23,828 bases of DNA from assembly GCA_964493015.1 (NCBI GenBank), contig CAZBLU010000024.1, positions 1 to 23,828 on the forward strand, in the 5' to 3' direction. Position 1 is the first letter of the stretch. Every line of letters begins with the position of its first letter. The notes under the pieces were generated by a model. That model made no database searches. It was not told where the DNA came from and worked only from the letters and a program-made list of their open reading frames with translations. Of this stretch, positions 15,484 through 21,640 are shown in pieces. The stretch comes from Caldimicrobium sp964493015 (GTDB lineage Bacteria > Desulfobacterota > Thermodesulfobacteria > Thermodesulfobacteriales > Thermodesulfobacteriaceae). The position numbers and the translations under genes were made by a program.

Positions 15484-16668
15484 GTGGAGCCAGATTTTAA
15501 GCCACTTTTGCGCCAGGTTGATTTAATACCTGGAGAATACGAGGGACAACCTGTATTTTTCCTTAGAGACCCTATTGGTTTTGTAGAGGAAGTTGTAATT
15601 TTACCTCAAGGTGTTCTTTTTTTATTAGCACTCATGAATGGAGAAAATGATTTGCGAGATCTTCAGGTTGAAGCTACTAAGAGGGCTGGTCAAATCGTTC
15701 CTTTAGAGGAAATTGAAAGGCTGGTCCAGTTTTTAGATGAAAAAGGGTTGCTTTGGAGTAAAAACTTTGAAGAATTGAAAGAGAGGGCCTATGAGAAGTG
15801 GTTTCAACAAAAAGTGCGTCCTATGGCTCATGCCAATCAGGCCTATCCTTTGGATGAAAAAGAGGCCTCTTGGTTTATCAGTGAGGTGCTTAAACTATCA
15901 GAGGCAGATTCTGGGCCTCCTCCCAGAATTCTTATTGCCCCTCATATTGACATTAGAGCTGGTGCTAAGGCCTATGCCGAGGCCTATAAGAGGTTCAATA
16001 TACCTCCTGGGTCAAGGGTTATAATCTTCGGGGTAGGACACTATCTGGATTTTCCTTACTCAGTATTAACCAAAGATTTAGCCACCCCTTTTGGCTTTTT
16101 GAGGAGTGACAGAGGAGGCCTTCTTTTCCTCACCCATTCTAAGAAACTTGAGCTTTTTCCTGATCACATGGCCCACAAATTAGAACATTCCCTCGAATTC
16201 CAGGCCCTTTTTCTTAAGTATCTTAAAGGGGATGAAGTTGTTGCTCTTCCCTTTTTAATTGGGTCCCATCGCATTCTTGTCCAAAATAGGGAACTTGCTG
16301 AAAAATTAGTGGAAGCCTTGATAGAGCTCTTTGATGAAAGGACCTATTTAGTTTTAGGAATTGATTATTGCCATCTTGGCTTAAGATATGGCGATCCCTT
16401 TGAAGTTGATGATAAGCTTAAAAGTGAAGCTTTAGAGATAGATAGAACCATGACCCAGCTTGCCTTTGAGGGTAAAAGTGAAGAGTTAGAGAGGTTTATT
16501 TTAGAGAAAGAGGGATTTAAGAACTGTGGAGCAAGTTCCCTCTATTTGTTATCTCTTTTGATGGCCAAAGGGGGATTCTGTGGAAGGGGTGAGATTTTCT
16601 ATCAAGAGGCCCTTCCTTTTGGACAGGGTTCTATGGTAAGTGTCCTTTCAGCTGGTTATTTCTTCTAA
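15484..16668 (+). CDS. MEMO1-family protein (AmmeMemoRadiSam system protein B type) with extra N-terminal domain
   Basis: Residues about 147-394 form a MEMO1 domain related to non-haem-iron extradiol dioxygenases: APHIDIRAG (His154), FGVGHYLDFPYSVLT (His186), EHSLEFQALFLKYL (His235) and GIDYCHLGLRYGD (Cys296-His297) correspond to conserved MEMO1 landmarks. Residues about 1-105 are an added domain with a strand-rich start (PVFFLRDP, VVILPQGVLFLLALMNG) and a winged-helix-like helical part (DLRDLQVEATK to FLDEKGLLW), which resembles the PqqD/RRE fold. In many bacteria and archaea MEMO1 genes associate with AMMECR1 and radical SAM genes; neither is in this window. GTG start at 15484. It is the last gene of the operon; its biochemical role is unknown. 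Confidence 0.85.
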   Translation: MEPDFKPLLRQVDLIPGEYEGQPVFFLRDPIGFVEEVVILPQGVLFLLALMNGENDLRDLQVEATKRAGQIVPLEEIERLVQFLDEKGLLWSKNFEELKERAYEKWFQQKVRPMAHANQAYPLDEKEASWFISEVLKLSEADSGPPPRILIAPHIDIRAGAKAYAEAYKRFNIPPGSRVIIFGVGHYLDFPYSVLTKDLATPFGFLRSDRGGLLFLTHSKKLELFPDHMAHKLEHSLEFQALFLKYLKGDEVVALPFLIGSHRILVQNRELAEKLVEALIELFDERTYLVLGIDYCHLGLRYGDPFEVDDKLKSEALEIDRTMTQLAFEGKSEELERFILEKEGFKNCGASSLYLLSLLMAKGGFCGRGEIFYQEALPFGQGSMVSVLSAGYFF

Positions 16669-16775
16669 ACTCTCACTAAGATCAAATAAGAACTATCCCC
16701 AAAGGAAAGAGAAATCGAAACTTCTCCCTATCTCAGATGGAAAAGCGATTCACAAGACTAATTTTTTGAGACCTC

Positions 16776-16806
16776 TTGAAAAACCAGAGCTAAAACTTAA
16801 TATTAT
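16776..16806 (+). promoter_or_regulatory. Possible promoter of the fmdB-type gene
   Basis: TTGAAA (16776-16781) and TATTAT (16801-16806) are 19 bp apart, a spacing wider than ideal. They lie in the 171-bp AT-rich gap after the dcw operon and would start transcription about 25 nt before the next gene. I saw no clear intrinsic terminator in this gap. Confidence 0.3.
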
Positions 16807-16839
16807 AGTAAAAAATTAAACTTTTAGGGAGGTGTAATT

Positions 16840-17049
16840 ATGCCTATTTATGAATTTAGATGCGAGAGCTGTGGGAGAATTTTCGAGGCCCTTTGTTTTA
16901 CTAAGGAGGATGAAAAGGAAGTAAAGTGCCCCTTCTGTGGGAGTAGGGAGGTTAAAAAAGAACTCTCCTCTTTTAGCACAAGTTTTGGCAGATCCTTTAG
17001 TTTTGGTGGGAGCTCCTGTGGTGGTGGAAGAGGCTTTGGCTTTGGCTGA
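16840..17049 (+). CDS. FmdB-family zinc ribbon protein
   Basis: This 69-aa protein begins MPIYEFRCESCGRIFE and has two CxxC pairs (C8/C11 and C30/C33) that make the single zinc ribbon of the FmdB family. A Ser/Gly/Phe-rich tail (FGRSFSFGGSSCGGG) completes it, as is common in the family. It was named after the fmd operon regulator in Methylophilus, but the function of most members is unknown. A strong ribosome site (GGGAGG) precedes the ATG. It is a monocistronic gene convergent with the ribE-DUF2148-trpF operon, with only 7 bp between stop codons. Confidence 0.9.
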   Translation: MPIYEFRCESCGRIFEALCFTKEDEKEVKCPFCGSREVKKELSSFSTSFGRSFSFGGSSCGGGRGFGFG

Positions 17050-17056
17050 GCCTAAT

Positions 17057-17683
17057 TTATCTTAGGGGTGGGTCACCACCCTCTAAATTTTTAAATAGGG
17101 CCTTAATTTTTTCTTGGTCTTTTGTACCAGGTTTTTCCTCTACCCCAGAGGAAATATCTATCGCATAGGGTTTTACTATCCTTATTGCCTCTATGATATT
17201 TTCTGGTTTTAATCCACCTGCTAAGAAGACCCTAAAGCCACTATCTACAACTTTTTTAGCTAAATGCCAGTCAAAGGTTTCCCCAGTACCACCAGGGAGA
17301 TTGGGTTTATAGGTGTCCAAAAGAAGGGCAAATACCCCTTTCCAGGTAGTAAGGCTTTGTGGATCTATGGAGTCTCCAACTCTGATAGCCTTTATTACTC
17401 GAGAGGGTCCAATTTTTTGAGCCAATTCCCAGGGCTCGTCTCCATGTAGTTGAATGAAATCAGCCCCGAAATTTAGAGCTTCTCTCACCTCATCATAGCT
17501 GGGATTGACAAAAACTACCACCTTTTTAGCCCTCTTAACGGCAAGCAAAAGTTCCTTTAGCTTTGGTCCTACATAGCGAGGTGAAGGGGGATACATAATA
17601 AAGCCTAAAAAATCAACAGGAAAGGCTTCAATAAATTCTATATCTTCAAGCCTGGTTAGGCCACAGATTTTGACCTTGACCAA
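17057..17683 (-). CDS. trpF: Phosphoribosylanthranilate isomerase TrpF
   Basis: TrpF catalyses the Amadori rearrangement of phosphoribosylanthranilate in tryptophan synthesis. The 208-aa (beta/alpha)8 barrel shows VKICGLT with the catalytic base Cys7, ADFIQLHGDEP, LLDTYKP with the catalytic acid Asp123, the phosphate-site motif GGTGETFDW, FLAGGLKPENI, and the C-terminal phosphate loop DISSGVEEKPGTKD. The start is TTG, preceded by AGGAG at about 10 nt; no better start exists before KICGLT. It follows the DUF2148 gene by 3 bp and is the last gene of that operon. No other trp genes are in the window. Confidence 0.95.
   Translation of the reverse strand: MVKVKICGLTRLEDIEFIEAFPVDFLGFIMYPPSPRYVGPKLKELLLAVKRAKKVVVFVNPSYDEVREALNFGADFIQLHGDEPWELAQKIGPSRVIKAIRVGDSIDPQSLTTWKGVFALLLDTYKPNLPGGTGETFDWHLAKKVVDSGFRVFLAGGLKPENIIEAIRIVKPYAIDISSGVEEKPGTKDQEKIKALFKNLEGGDPPLR
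17066..17090 (+). terminator. Candidate intrinsic terminator of the fmdB-type gene
   Basis: GGGTGG (17066-17071) pairs with CCACCC (17076-17081) around a GTCA loop, followed by TCTAAATTTTTA. The stem lies in the last codons of the convergent trpF gene, so the terminator and coding sequence overlap. The T-run is interrupted, which lowers certainty. Confidence 0.45.
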
Positions 17684-17686
17684 GTT

Positions 17687-18232
17687 TTAGGTTCTCCTAT
17701 CAAAGTATATATTTTTCCCTTTAACACTTAGAGGAATTCCCAATATGACCTGGCCTGGCATAAGGCCAAGCTTTTTAACAGCTACTCCTATGGTGTACAT
17801 AACTCTATTATCTATGCAGAGATCCTTTGCCTTGGAAACTGCTGAGCCAATAGCAATACCGAGATCAATTAAGCGCATAGCACAGAGAGGTCCTTCATAG
17901 TCTTCTCCCCTTTTTTGTTCTTTGAGAATACTTTCACAGCTAAAACCACAGGCCCCGCAATTAACACCTACTGGTCTTTTAAAATCAAGGGAAATAAGCA
18001 CTAAGGCCTCTGAGTTCCTTAAGTTTTCAGCATCTCGCTTAAAAAACTTATAGGCATCCCCTCTCTCTGCAATCTTTTCCATCTCTTTTGCAATCTTTTC
18101 CATTTCTTCCTTTTCTGTTATCAGAGCAAGCACCAAATCGTCTTGCCCCCTCGCCTTTGGAGCAGTTCTTGCCGCAACAAGGAGTTCCAAGGCAAGTTTT
18201 TCCACAGCCTCTTTCTCAGGATTTAGGCGCAT
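17687..18232 (-). CDS. DUF2148 ferredoxin-like Cys-rich protein
   Basis: The 181-aa protein matches the DUF2148 'ferredoxin domain-containing' family. It has ARTAPKARG near the N-terminus (reminiscent of nitroreductase folds), FFKRDAENLRNSEALVLI, the Cys motif NCGACGFSC (C92, C95, C99), further Cys at 117 and 139, and MYTIGVAVKKLG. An Fe-S centre is likely from the Cys pattern, but the biochemical role of the family is not established. I chose the ATG at 18232: AAGGAGG lies 7 nt upstream, while the adjacent TTG at 18235 is only 4 nt away. A 21-bp tandem repeat duplicates a heptad (MEKIAKE/MEKIAER, about residues 44-57). It lies between ribE and trpF in one operon. Confidence 0.85.
   Translation of the reverse strand: MRLNPEKEAVEKLALELLVAARTAPKARGQDDLVLALITEKEEMEKIAKEMEKIAERGDAYKFFKRDAENLRNSEALVLISLDFKRPVGVNCGACGFSCESILKEQKRGEDYEGPLCAMRLIDLGIAIGSAVSKAKDLCIDNRVMYTIGVAVKKLGLMPGQVILGIPLSVKGKNIYFDRRT
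18069..18103. repeat. 21-bp-period tandem repeat inside the DUF2148 gene
   Basis: The 14-mer GCAATCTTTTCCAT occurs at 18069-18082 and again at 18090-18103, giving an in-frame seven-residue duplication in a helical segment. It looks like a slippage or small duplication event that kept the frame. Confidence 0.6.
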
Positions 18233-18258
18233 CAAAGGGCCTCCTTGCTAATTAGAGT

Positions 18259-18918
18259 TTAAATAAATCCATGCTTTTGTAGAAACTCTATGGTTAGGGA
18301 TTCTTTTTCTGAGGTTTTGGTTTGTGGTAAATAGGGCTTTAGCCAGCGGTAGACCATCTTGGCAATCATATCTATCTCGAAATTGACAAAATCCCCTACC
18401 TTTTTGGTAGAGAGTGTGGTCACCTTATAAGTATGAGGAATAATCATGAGAGTGATGAGGTTATCCTGAACTTCATTAATGGTTAGGCTTATTCCGTCGA
18501 TGGCAATTGAGCCTTTAGGAATCAGATAGTGGGCATATTCTTGAGGTATTTCAATCACAAAGCGATAGTAATCTCCAAGGGGGGTTATTTTAGTTATTTT
18601 AGCCAAACCATCCACATGGCCAGAGACAAGGTGTCCTCCCAATGGGTCTCCCATTTTGAGAGCCCTCTCTAAATTTACTAAGGAGCCAGGTTTTTTAAGT
18701 TTAAAGGTGGTGCGAGAGATGGTCTCTGGGGAGAGATGAGCAGTAAAGTTTTTAGAGGAAAGAGTGACTACAGTAAGGCACACCCCATCCACGGCAATGC
18801 TATCGCCAATTTTAGTGCCCTCAAGGGAAAATTCGCTCTCAATTTGAAGGATGAAACCTTGGGTATGGGGTTGAAGAGCTCTAATTACCCCTCTTCCCTC
18901 AATAAGCCCTGTAAACAT
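18259..18918 (-). CDS. ribE: Riboflavin synthase alpha subunit
   Basis: Riboflavin synthase dismutates two 6,7-dimethyl-8-ribityllumazine molecules to riboflavin. The 219-aa protein has the invariant N-terminus MFTGLIEG and two lumazine-binding barrels (about 1-97 and 98-200): the first with IAVDGVCLTV, the second with IAIDGISLTI, plus GDPLGGHLVSGHVDG between them. The C-terminal extension (about 200-219) probably forms the trimerisation helix. The first gene of a minus-strand operon with DUF2148 and trpF; no other rib genes are present. The ATG has no ribosome site, and the promoter lies so close that the transcript should be leaderless. Confidence 0.96.
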   Translation of the reverse strand: MFTGLIEGRGVIRALQPHTQGFILQIESEFSLEGTKIGDSIAVDGVCLTVVTLSSKNFTAHLSPETISRTTFKLKKPGSLVNLERALKMGDPLGGHLVSGHVDGLAKITKITPLGDYYRFVIEIPQEYAHYLIPKGSIAIDGISLTINEVQDNLITLMIIPHTYKVTTLSTKKVGDFVNFEIDMIAKMVYRWLKPYLPQTKTSEKESLTIEFLQKHGFI

Positions 18919-18926
18919 ATTCTTTT

Positions 18927-18954
18927 ATTGTACAAGTTTTTTGGGAAATCTCAA
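18927..18954 (-). promoter_or_regulatory. Promoter of ribE, leaderless arrangement
   Basis: On the minus strand TTGAGA (18954-18949) and TACAAT (18932-18927) are 16 bp apart. Only 8 nt separate the -10 box from the A of the ribE ATG, so the start site would fall at or within 1-2 nt of the ATG. That leaves no space for an FMN riboswitch or a Shine-Dalgarno site. Confidence 0.6.
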
Positions 18955-19015
18955 GCTTTGTTACACTTAGGGTGTTTTAAATTTCATTACGATAACATCC
19001 TAAACCTTAGGTAGG

Positions 19016-19033
19016 CGCAGGCTTCAGCCTGCG
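19016..19033. repeat. GC-rich palindromic hairpin, REP-like
   Basis: CGCAGGC and GCCTGCG are perfect 7-bp arms around TTCA, preceded by GTAGG. Isolated hairpins of this look in intergenic DNA are often members of dispersed palindromic repeat families in bacteria. No T-run follows, so it is not a standard terminator. Only one copy is seen in this window. Confidence 0.5.
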
Positions 19034-19151
19034 AATGGTTGTGAGATATAACACAGTTATAATGCACGCAAAAGATGGAGCCCCTAATCTCACTTTCTTT
19101 TTTCGTCTTAATCGAAGAAAAAACAATTACAGAACACCCTCCGTGAACCTC

Positions 19152-19188
19152 TTGACATAATTTTTGTTTAAAGTTAAATATGTATAAT
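19152..19188 (+). promoter_or_regulatory. Possible promoter of the CARF gene
   Basis: A perfect -35 hexamer TTGACA (19152-19157) is followed after 16 bp by TTAAAT (19174-19179). A perfect TATAAT (19183-19188) is also present but 25 bp away, too far to pair with that -35. Which -10 is used cannot be settled by eye. The gene's ATG lies about 40 nt downstream of the second box. Confidence 0.4.
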
Positions 19189-19229
19189 TTTAATTAAAAA
19201 AACTTTTATATTCACGATTGAGGGATCCA

Positions 19230-20084
19230 ATGTCTACCAGATCTCTCATTGGAAGAGTTAGGGTTGAGAATTTAAGGAAGTCAGCAGAGGCCCTATTAGG
19301 GATAAAGTATTTCAACATTTGGGCTATATTATTTGTCATTGCAATTTCTGTAGCTCTTAGCTGGTTTCCAGATGGCTTGGCAAACCTTATAGAGAAGCGC
19401 TTCACTTTGGGGGCGATAAAACTCTCTGTGGCCTCAATAATTGTAGTGGTCATTTGGTTGGTCCTTAGAAAATACATTGTGAGCCAAAAAATTGAGGTTA
19501 TTTGTGAAGAACCAACTCCTGTTAGGGCATTAGCTATTTTTTTAAGCACTTTAAAACTTCATGGTGAAAAGAAAAATAGGACTTCACCCCAGAAGTTAAT
19601 TGAGACCCTAATCGAGTCTGTGAATCATACAGACTTGATAAATAGCCAAAATACAGAGGAGATTTTAACGGATACTTCTTGGGAAATTCCTTACATTGCG
19701 ATAAGACATCATTCTCCAACCCTGGAATACCTCTATGTTATTACCTCTTCAGGAAATGAGGGGACAACCCATCAGATGGAGCTTTTTACCAAAACCGTGA
19801 ATGCCCTTTTTCCCAAAGTAAAAGTTATAGAGCTCGTCAAGGGGGGAGTTGATTTTGAGGATGTAAGGGCAGTTTTTCAGGCAGTGGAAAAGTTTTATAC
19901 CGAGGTTTCAGCCAAAGGAATAAAACAGGAGGATGCCTTAGTTGATATAACCGGGGGACAAAAGACCGCCAGTATAGCCGGAGCTATTGCTACTTTGGCT
20001 ACTGGAAGACGTTTTCAATATGTGAGCACAGTAAGTAAAAAGATCCTTGCTTATGATGTAGGTTATTTCTCCCAAGAGAGTTAG
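19230..20084 (+). CDS. Membrane-anchored CARF-domain protein
   Basis: The 284-aa protein starts with a basic, helical N-terminus (1-26), then two hydrophobic helices (about 29-46 and 63-80) joined by a short loop, which puts both ends on the cytoplasmic side. Residues about 88-284 look like a CARF (CRISPR-associated Rossmann fold) domain: a first strand and loop KIEVICEEPTP, YLYVITSSGNEGTTHQ, a middle segment KVKVIELVKGGVDFEDV, and the signature DITGGQKTASIAGAIATLA (239-257), followed by YVSTVSKKILAYDV. CARF domains bind cyclic oligoadenylates made by type III CRISPR complexes, and some CARF-TM proteins (Cam1) form pores. No HEPN or other nuclease domain is visible. GAGGGA precedes the ATG by 4-5 nt; a TTG at 19218 would add four residues. 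It stands alone, with no cas genes nearby. Confidence 0.7.
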   Translation: MSTRSLIGRVRVENLRKSAEALLGIKYFNIWAILFVIAISVALSWFPDGLANLIEKRFTLGAIKLSVASIIVVVIWLVLRKYIVSQKIEVICEEPTPVRALAIFLSTLKLHGEKKNRTSPQKLIETLIESVNHTDLINSQNTEEILTDTSWEIPYIAIRHHSPTLEYLYVITSSGNEGTTHQMELFTKTVNALFPKVKVIELVKGGVDFEDVRAVFQAVEKFYTEVSAKGIKQEDALVDITGGQKTASIAGAIATLATGRRFQYVSTVSKKILAYDVGYFSQES

Positions 20085-20204
20085 AAGTTTCTTGAAACAG
20101 GGCTGACTAAGATCTCTTGTCCTTGGACTATGGATCAAGAATTAGATCAAAAGTAACATCTATCTATTTGTAGAACATCTCTAATGAAGGCCTTAAGAGA
20201 GAGT

Positions 20205-20684
20205 TTAGATTTCTCTGATGTGGGGTAAATTAAAAAAAGCCAGTAATTTTTCCTTTATTTTTTCCAGTTGGTTTTTCTTATTTCTGTGCCAATCTGAGCG
20301 TCTCACTAAATGAAGTGCCAGATAAGTTGATCTTTGCAGAGCAAGGTTTTTATATCTTTCTCCATAGGGCTTTTCTCCCCAACCACCATAGGAGATTATT
20401 AAAAACAATCGCTCAAAGTTAACTTTTTTCAGAAAGGCAGTTACAGGGGGACAATTAAAGGTCCATTTAGGAAAAACTAAAATAGCCTCTCTACTTTCTG
20501 GGGGAGGATAACTTATCTTCGTGGAAACCTTAGGAAAAAAGGATAAAAGGAGCCAAGTCCAATAGGGAAAATTATGGCTCTCAATAGTCTTGGGAATAAT
20601 CCCTAAAAATTGCCCTAACTCAGAGGCTATCTCTTTACAAGTTCCTGTAAATGAATAATAGTAAAGATCTAATGTTTTACACAC
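20205..20684 (-). CDS. Flavodoxin-fold protein
   Basis: The 159-aa protein begins with LDLYYYSFTGTCKEIASEL, in which SFTGTCKE fits the FMN phosphate-binding loop (S/T-x-T-G-x-T) of flavodoxins. AILVFPKWTFNCPP and LFLIISYGGWGEKPYGE fit the later strands and flavin-contact loops. It is closest to the flavodoxin-like proteins paired with anaerobic redox enzymes, but no ferredoxin domain or partner gene is visible. A low-potential electron-carrier or quinone/flavin reductase role is inferred. GTG start at 20684 with AAAGGG 6 nt upstream. It is divergent from rsmE with only 54 bp between starts. Confidence 0.7.
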   Translation of the reverse strand: MCKTLDLYYYSFTGTCKEIASELGQFLGIIPKTIESHNFPYWTWLLLSFFPKVSTKISYPPPESREAILVFPKWTFNCPPVTAFLKKVNFERLFLIISYGGWGEKPYGERYKNLALQRSTYLALHLVRRSDWHRNKKNQLEKIKEKLLAFFNLPHIREI

Positions 20685-20698
20685 TCTTAACCCTTTGC

Positions 20699-20727
20699 TT
20701 GAGGTATATCTTGTAATATAATATAAT
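20699..20727 (+). promoter_or_regulatory. Promoter of rsmE, leaderless arrangement
   Basis: TTGAGG (20699-20704) and a perfect TATAAT (20722-20727) are 17 bp apart. The ATG lies 11 nt after the -10 box, so the 5' leader would be only about 0-6 nt, and no Shine-Dalgarno site is present. The region is shared with the divergent flavodoxin gene. Confidence 0.65.
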
Positions 20728-20738
20728 TTTACAACACA

Positions 20739-21509
20739 ATGGCGATAAATCTATCTCTTCAAGGTGGTCATAGGTTTTATATTAACTTTCAGGGTGAAGA
20801 GGGCTATCTCCCTCCTGAAGAGGGACTTCATGCAGTTAAAATCTTAAGAAAAAAGGTTGGTGAGCTTATAAAGCTTATTGATGGAAAGGGGACTGAATAT
20901 TTAGGTCAGATTGTATACCTTTCCTGGAAAAAGAGGACACCTTTTGTTAGAGTAAAGATAATAGAAATCCTTAGGAGAGAGAATATACCCCCTATCTCTT
21001 TAAAGGTACTTATTCCTTTTCTTAAAGGCGACAAAACGGAATTCCTTGTAGAGAAAGCTACAGAGCTTGGAATGACAAATCTTTTACTCTATCAATCGAA
21101 ACACACTATTTTACGAAAAAGGGCTTTCAAAAAGGAACGCTTTCACGAAAAGGCCCTTTCAGCTCTAAAACAATCTGGAAGACTATATTTGCCAGAAATA
21201 ACTTTTGTGGAAAATCTTTCAAACTTCCTGGAAAGCCTCTCTGAGGAAAAATCTCTAAAACTTTTGGCGCATCCCCAAGGAACTATGGATTTACTTAGTT
21301 TGCTTGATTGGCTCAAAGCTCCTCCATCTCAAATTATTTTACTTTCAGGTCCAGAAGGAGACCTAAGCCCTGATGAATTATCTCTGGCTAAGACTAAGGG
21401 TTTTCAGACAATATCCCTCTCCCCGTATGTTCTAAGAGCAGAAACAGCCTGTATGTCCCTTATGTGCCTAATTTCAAGCCTAATCTTTTCAATTTATAAA
21501 TTTTCCTGA
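20739..21509 (+). CDS. rsmE: 16S rRNA (uracil1498-N3)-methyltransferase RsmE
   Basis: RsmE is a SPOUT methyltransferase that modifies U1498 of 16S rRNA using SAM. The 256-aa protein has an N-terminal PUA-like domain (HRFYINF, HAVKILRKKVGELIKLIDGKG) and a C-terminal knotted SPOUT domain with KGDKTEFLVEKATELG (97-111), GPEGDLSPDEL (204-214) and the SAM-site loop LSPYVLRAETACMSL (227-241). These are the family signatures and the length is normal. The ATG at 20739 is eight residues longer at the N-terminus than the typical RxFYV start but fits the promoter placed just upstream. Confidence 0.94.
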   Translation: MAINLSLQGGHRFYINFQGEEGYLPPEEGLHAVKILRKKVGELIKLIDGKGTEYLGQIVYLSWKKRTPFVRVKIIEILRRENIPPISLKVLIPFLKGDKTEFLVEKATELGMTNLLLYQSKHTILRKRAFKKERFHEKALSALKQSGRLYLPEITFVENLSNFLESLSEEKSLKLLAHPQGTMDLLSLLDWLKAPPSQIILLSGPEGDLSPDELSLAKTKGFQTISLSPYVLRAETACMSLMCLISSLIFSIYKFS

Positions 21510-21574
21510 TAAGTTATTCAGGCTAAAATATCGCTAATTTTTTTGAATATTCCTCTTCTATTAGCTTGCTTATA

Positions 21575-21603
21575 TTGACAAAAACAAATAAATGTGCTAA
21601 AAA
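21575..21603 (+). promoter_or_regulatory. Possible promoter of the LysR gene
   Basis: TTGACA (21575-21580) is followed after 17 bp by TAAAAA (21598-21603), a perfect -35 with a weak -10. A strong Shine-Dalgarno-like AAAGGAGGT at 21601-21609 overlaps the -10 and lies about 31 nt before the LysR ATG, with no start codon at a suitable distance. Confidence 0.35.
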
Positions 21604-21640
21604 GGAGGTATCTTAGGCTTAAGAGGCAGGCTATTTTATT

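Larger units (their letters stand above)
18960..19217. other. Non-coding spacer with several palindromes between ribE and the CARF gene
   Basis: No gene is evident in this divergent spacer. It contains CCTAA-acc-TTAGG (18999-19011), a strong hairpin (19016-19033), TATAAC-aca-GTTATA (19047-19061), and a 7-bp pair GTGAGAT (19041-19047) / ATCTCAC (19087-19093) that encloses about 40 nt. The 3' part is AT-rich and holds promoter-like elements for the CARF gene. The cluster could be operators, a structured RNA or a decayed small repeat element. Confidence 0.5.

Noticed and set aside
18736..19014. Plus-strand frame covering the start of ribE
   Set aside because: Most of it is antisense to the conserved ribE N-terminus, and the remainder lies in the promoter and palindrome spacer.
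19183..19188. Perfect TATAAT paired with TTGACA at 19152
   Set aside because: The spacer is 25 bp, well outside the 15-19 bp range; kept only as an uncertain part of the promoter region.
18960..19217. CRISPR array or tRNA in the spacer next to the CARF gene
   Set aside because: No regularly spaced repeat unit occurs, and no cloverleaf with a T-arm GTTCRA motif could be drawn.
19190..19549. Minus-strand frames antisense to the CARF gene (also 19534-19719 and 19938-20138)
   Set aside because: Their codon pattern is the shadow of the CARF frame; no domain or ribosome site supports them.
20085..20204. Possible short gene or terminator between the CARF and flavodoxin genes
   Set aside because: The only ATG frame is 8 codons long and no stable hairpin with a T-run was found.
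21505..21545. Terminator after rsmE (CCTGA/TCAGG stem and a T7 run)
   Set aside because: The stem is only 5 bp, and the T-run begins about 15 nt after it, too far for an intrinsic terminator.
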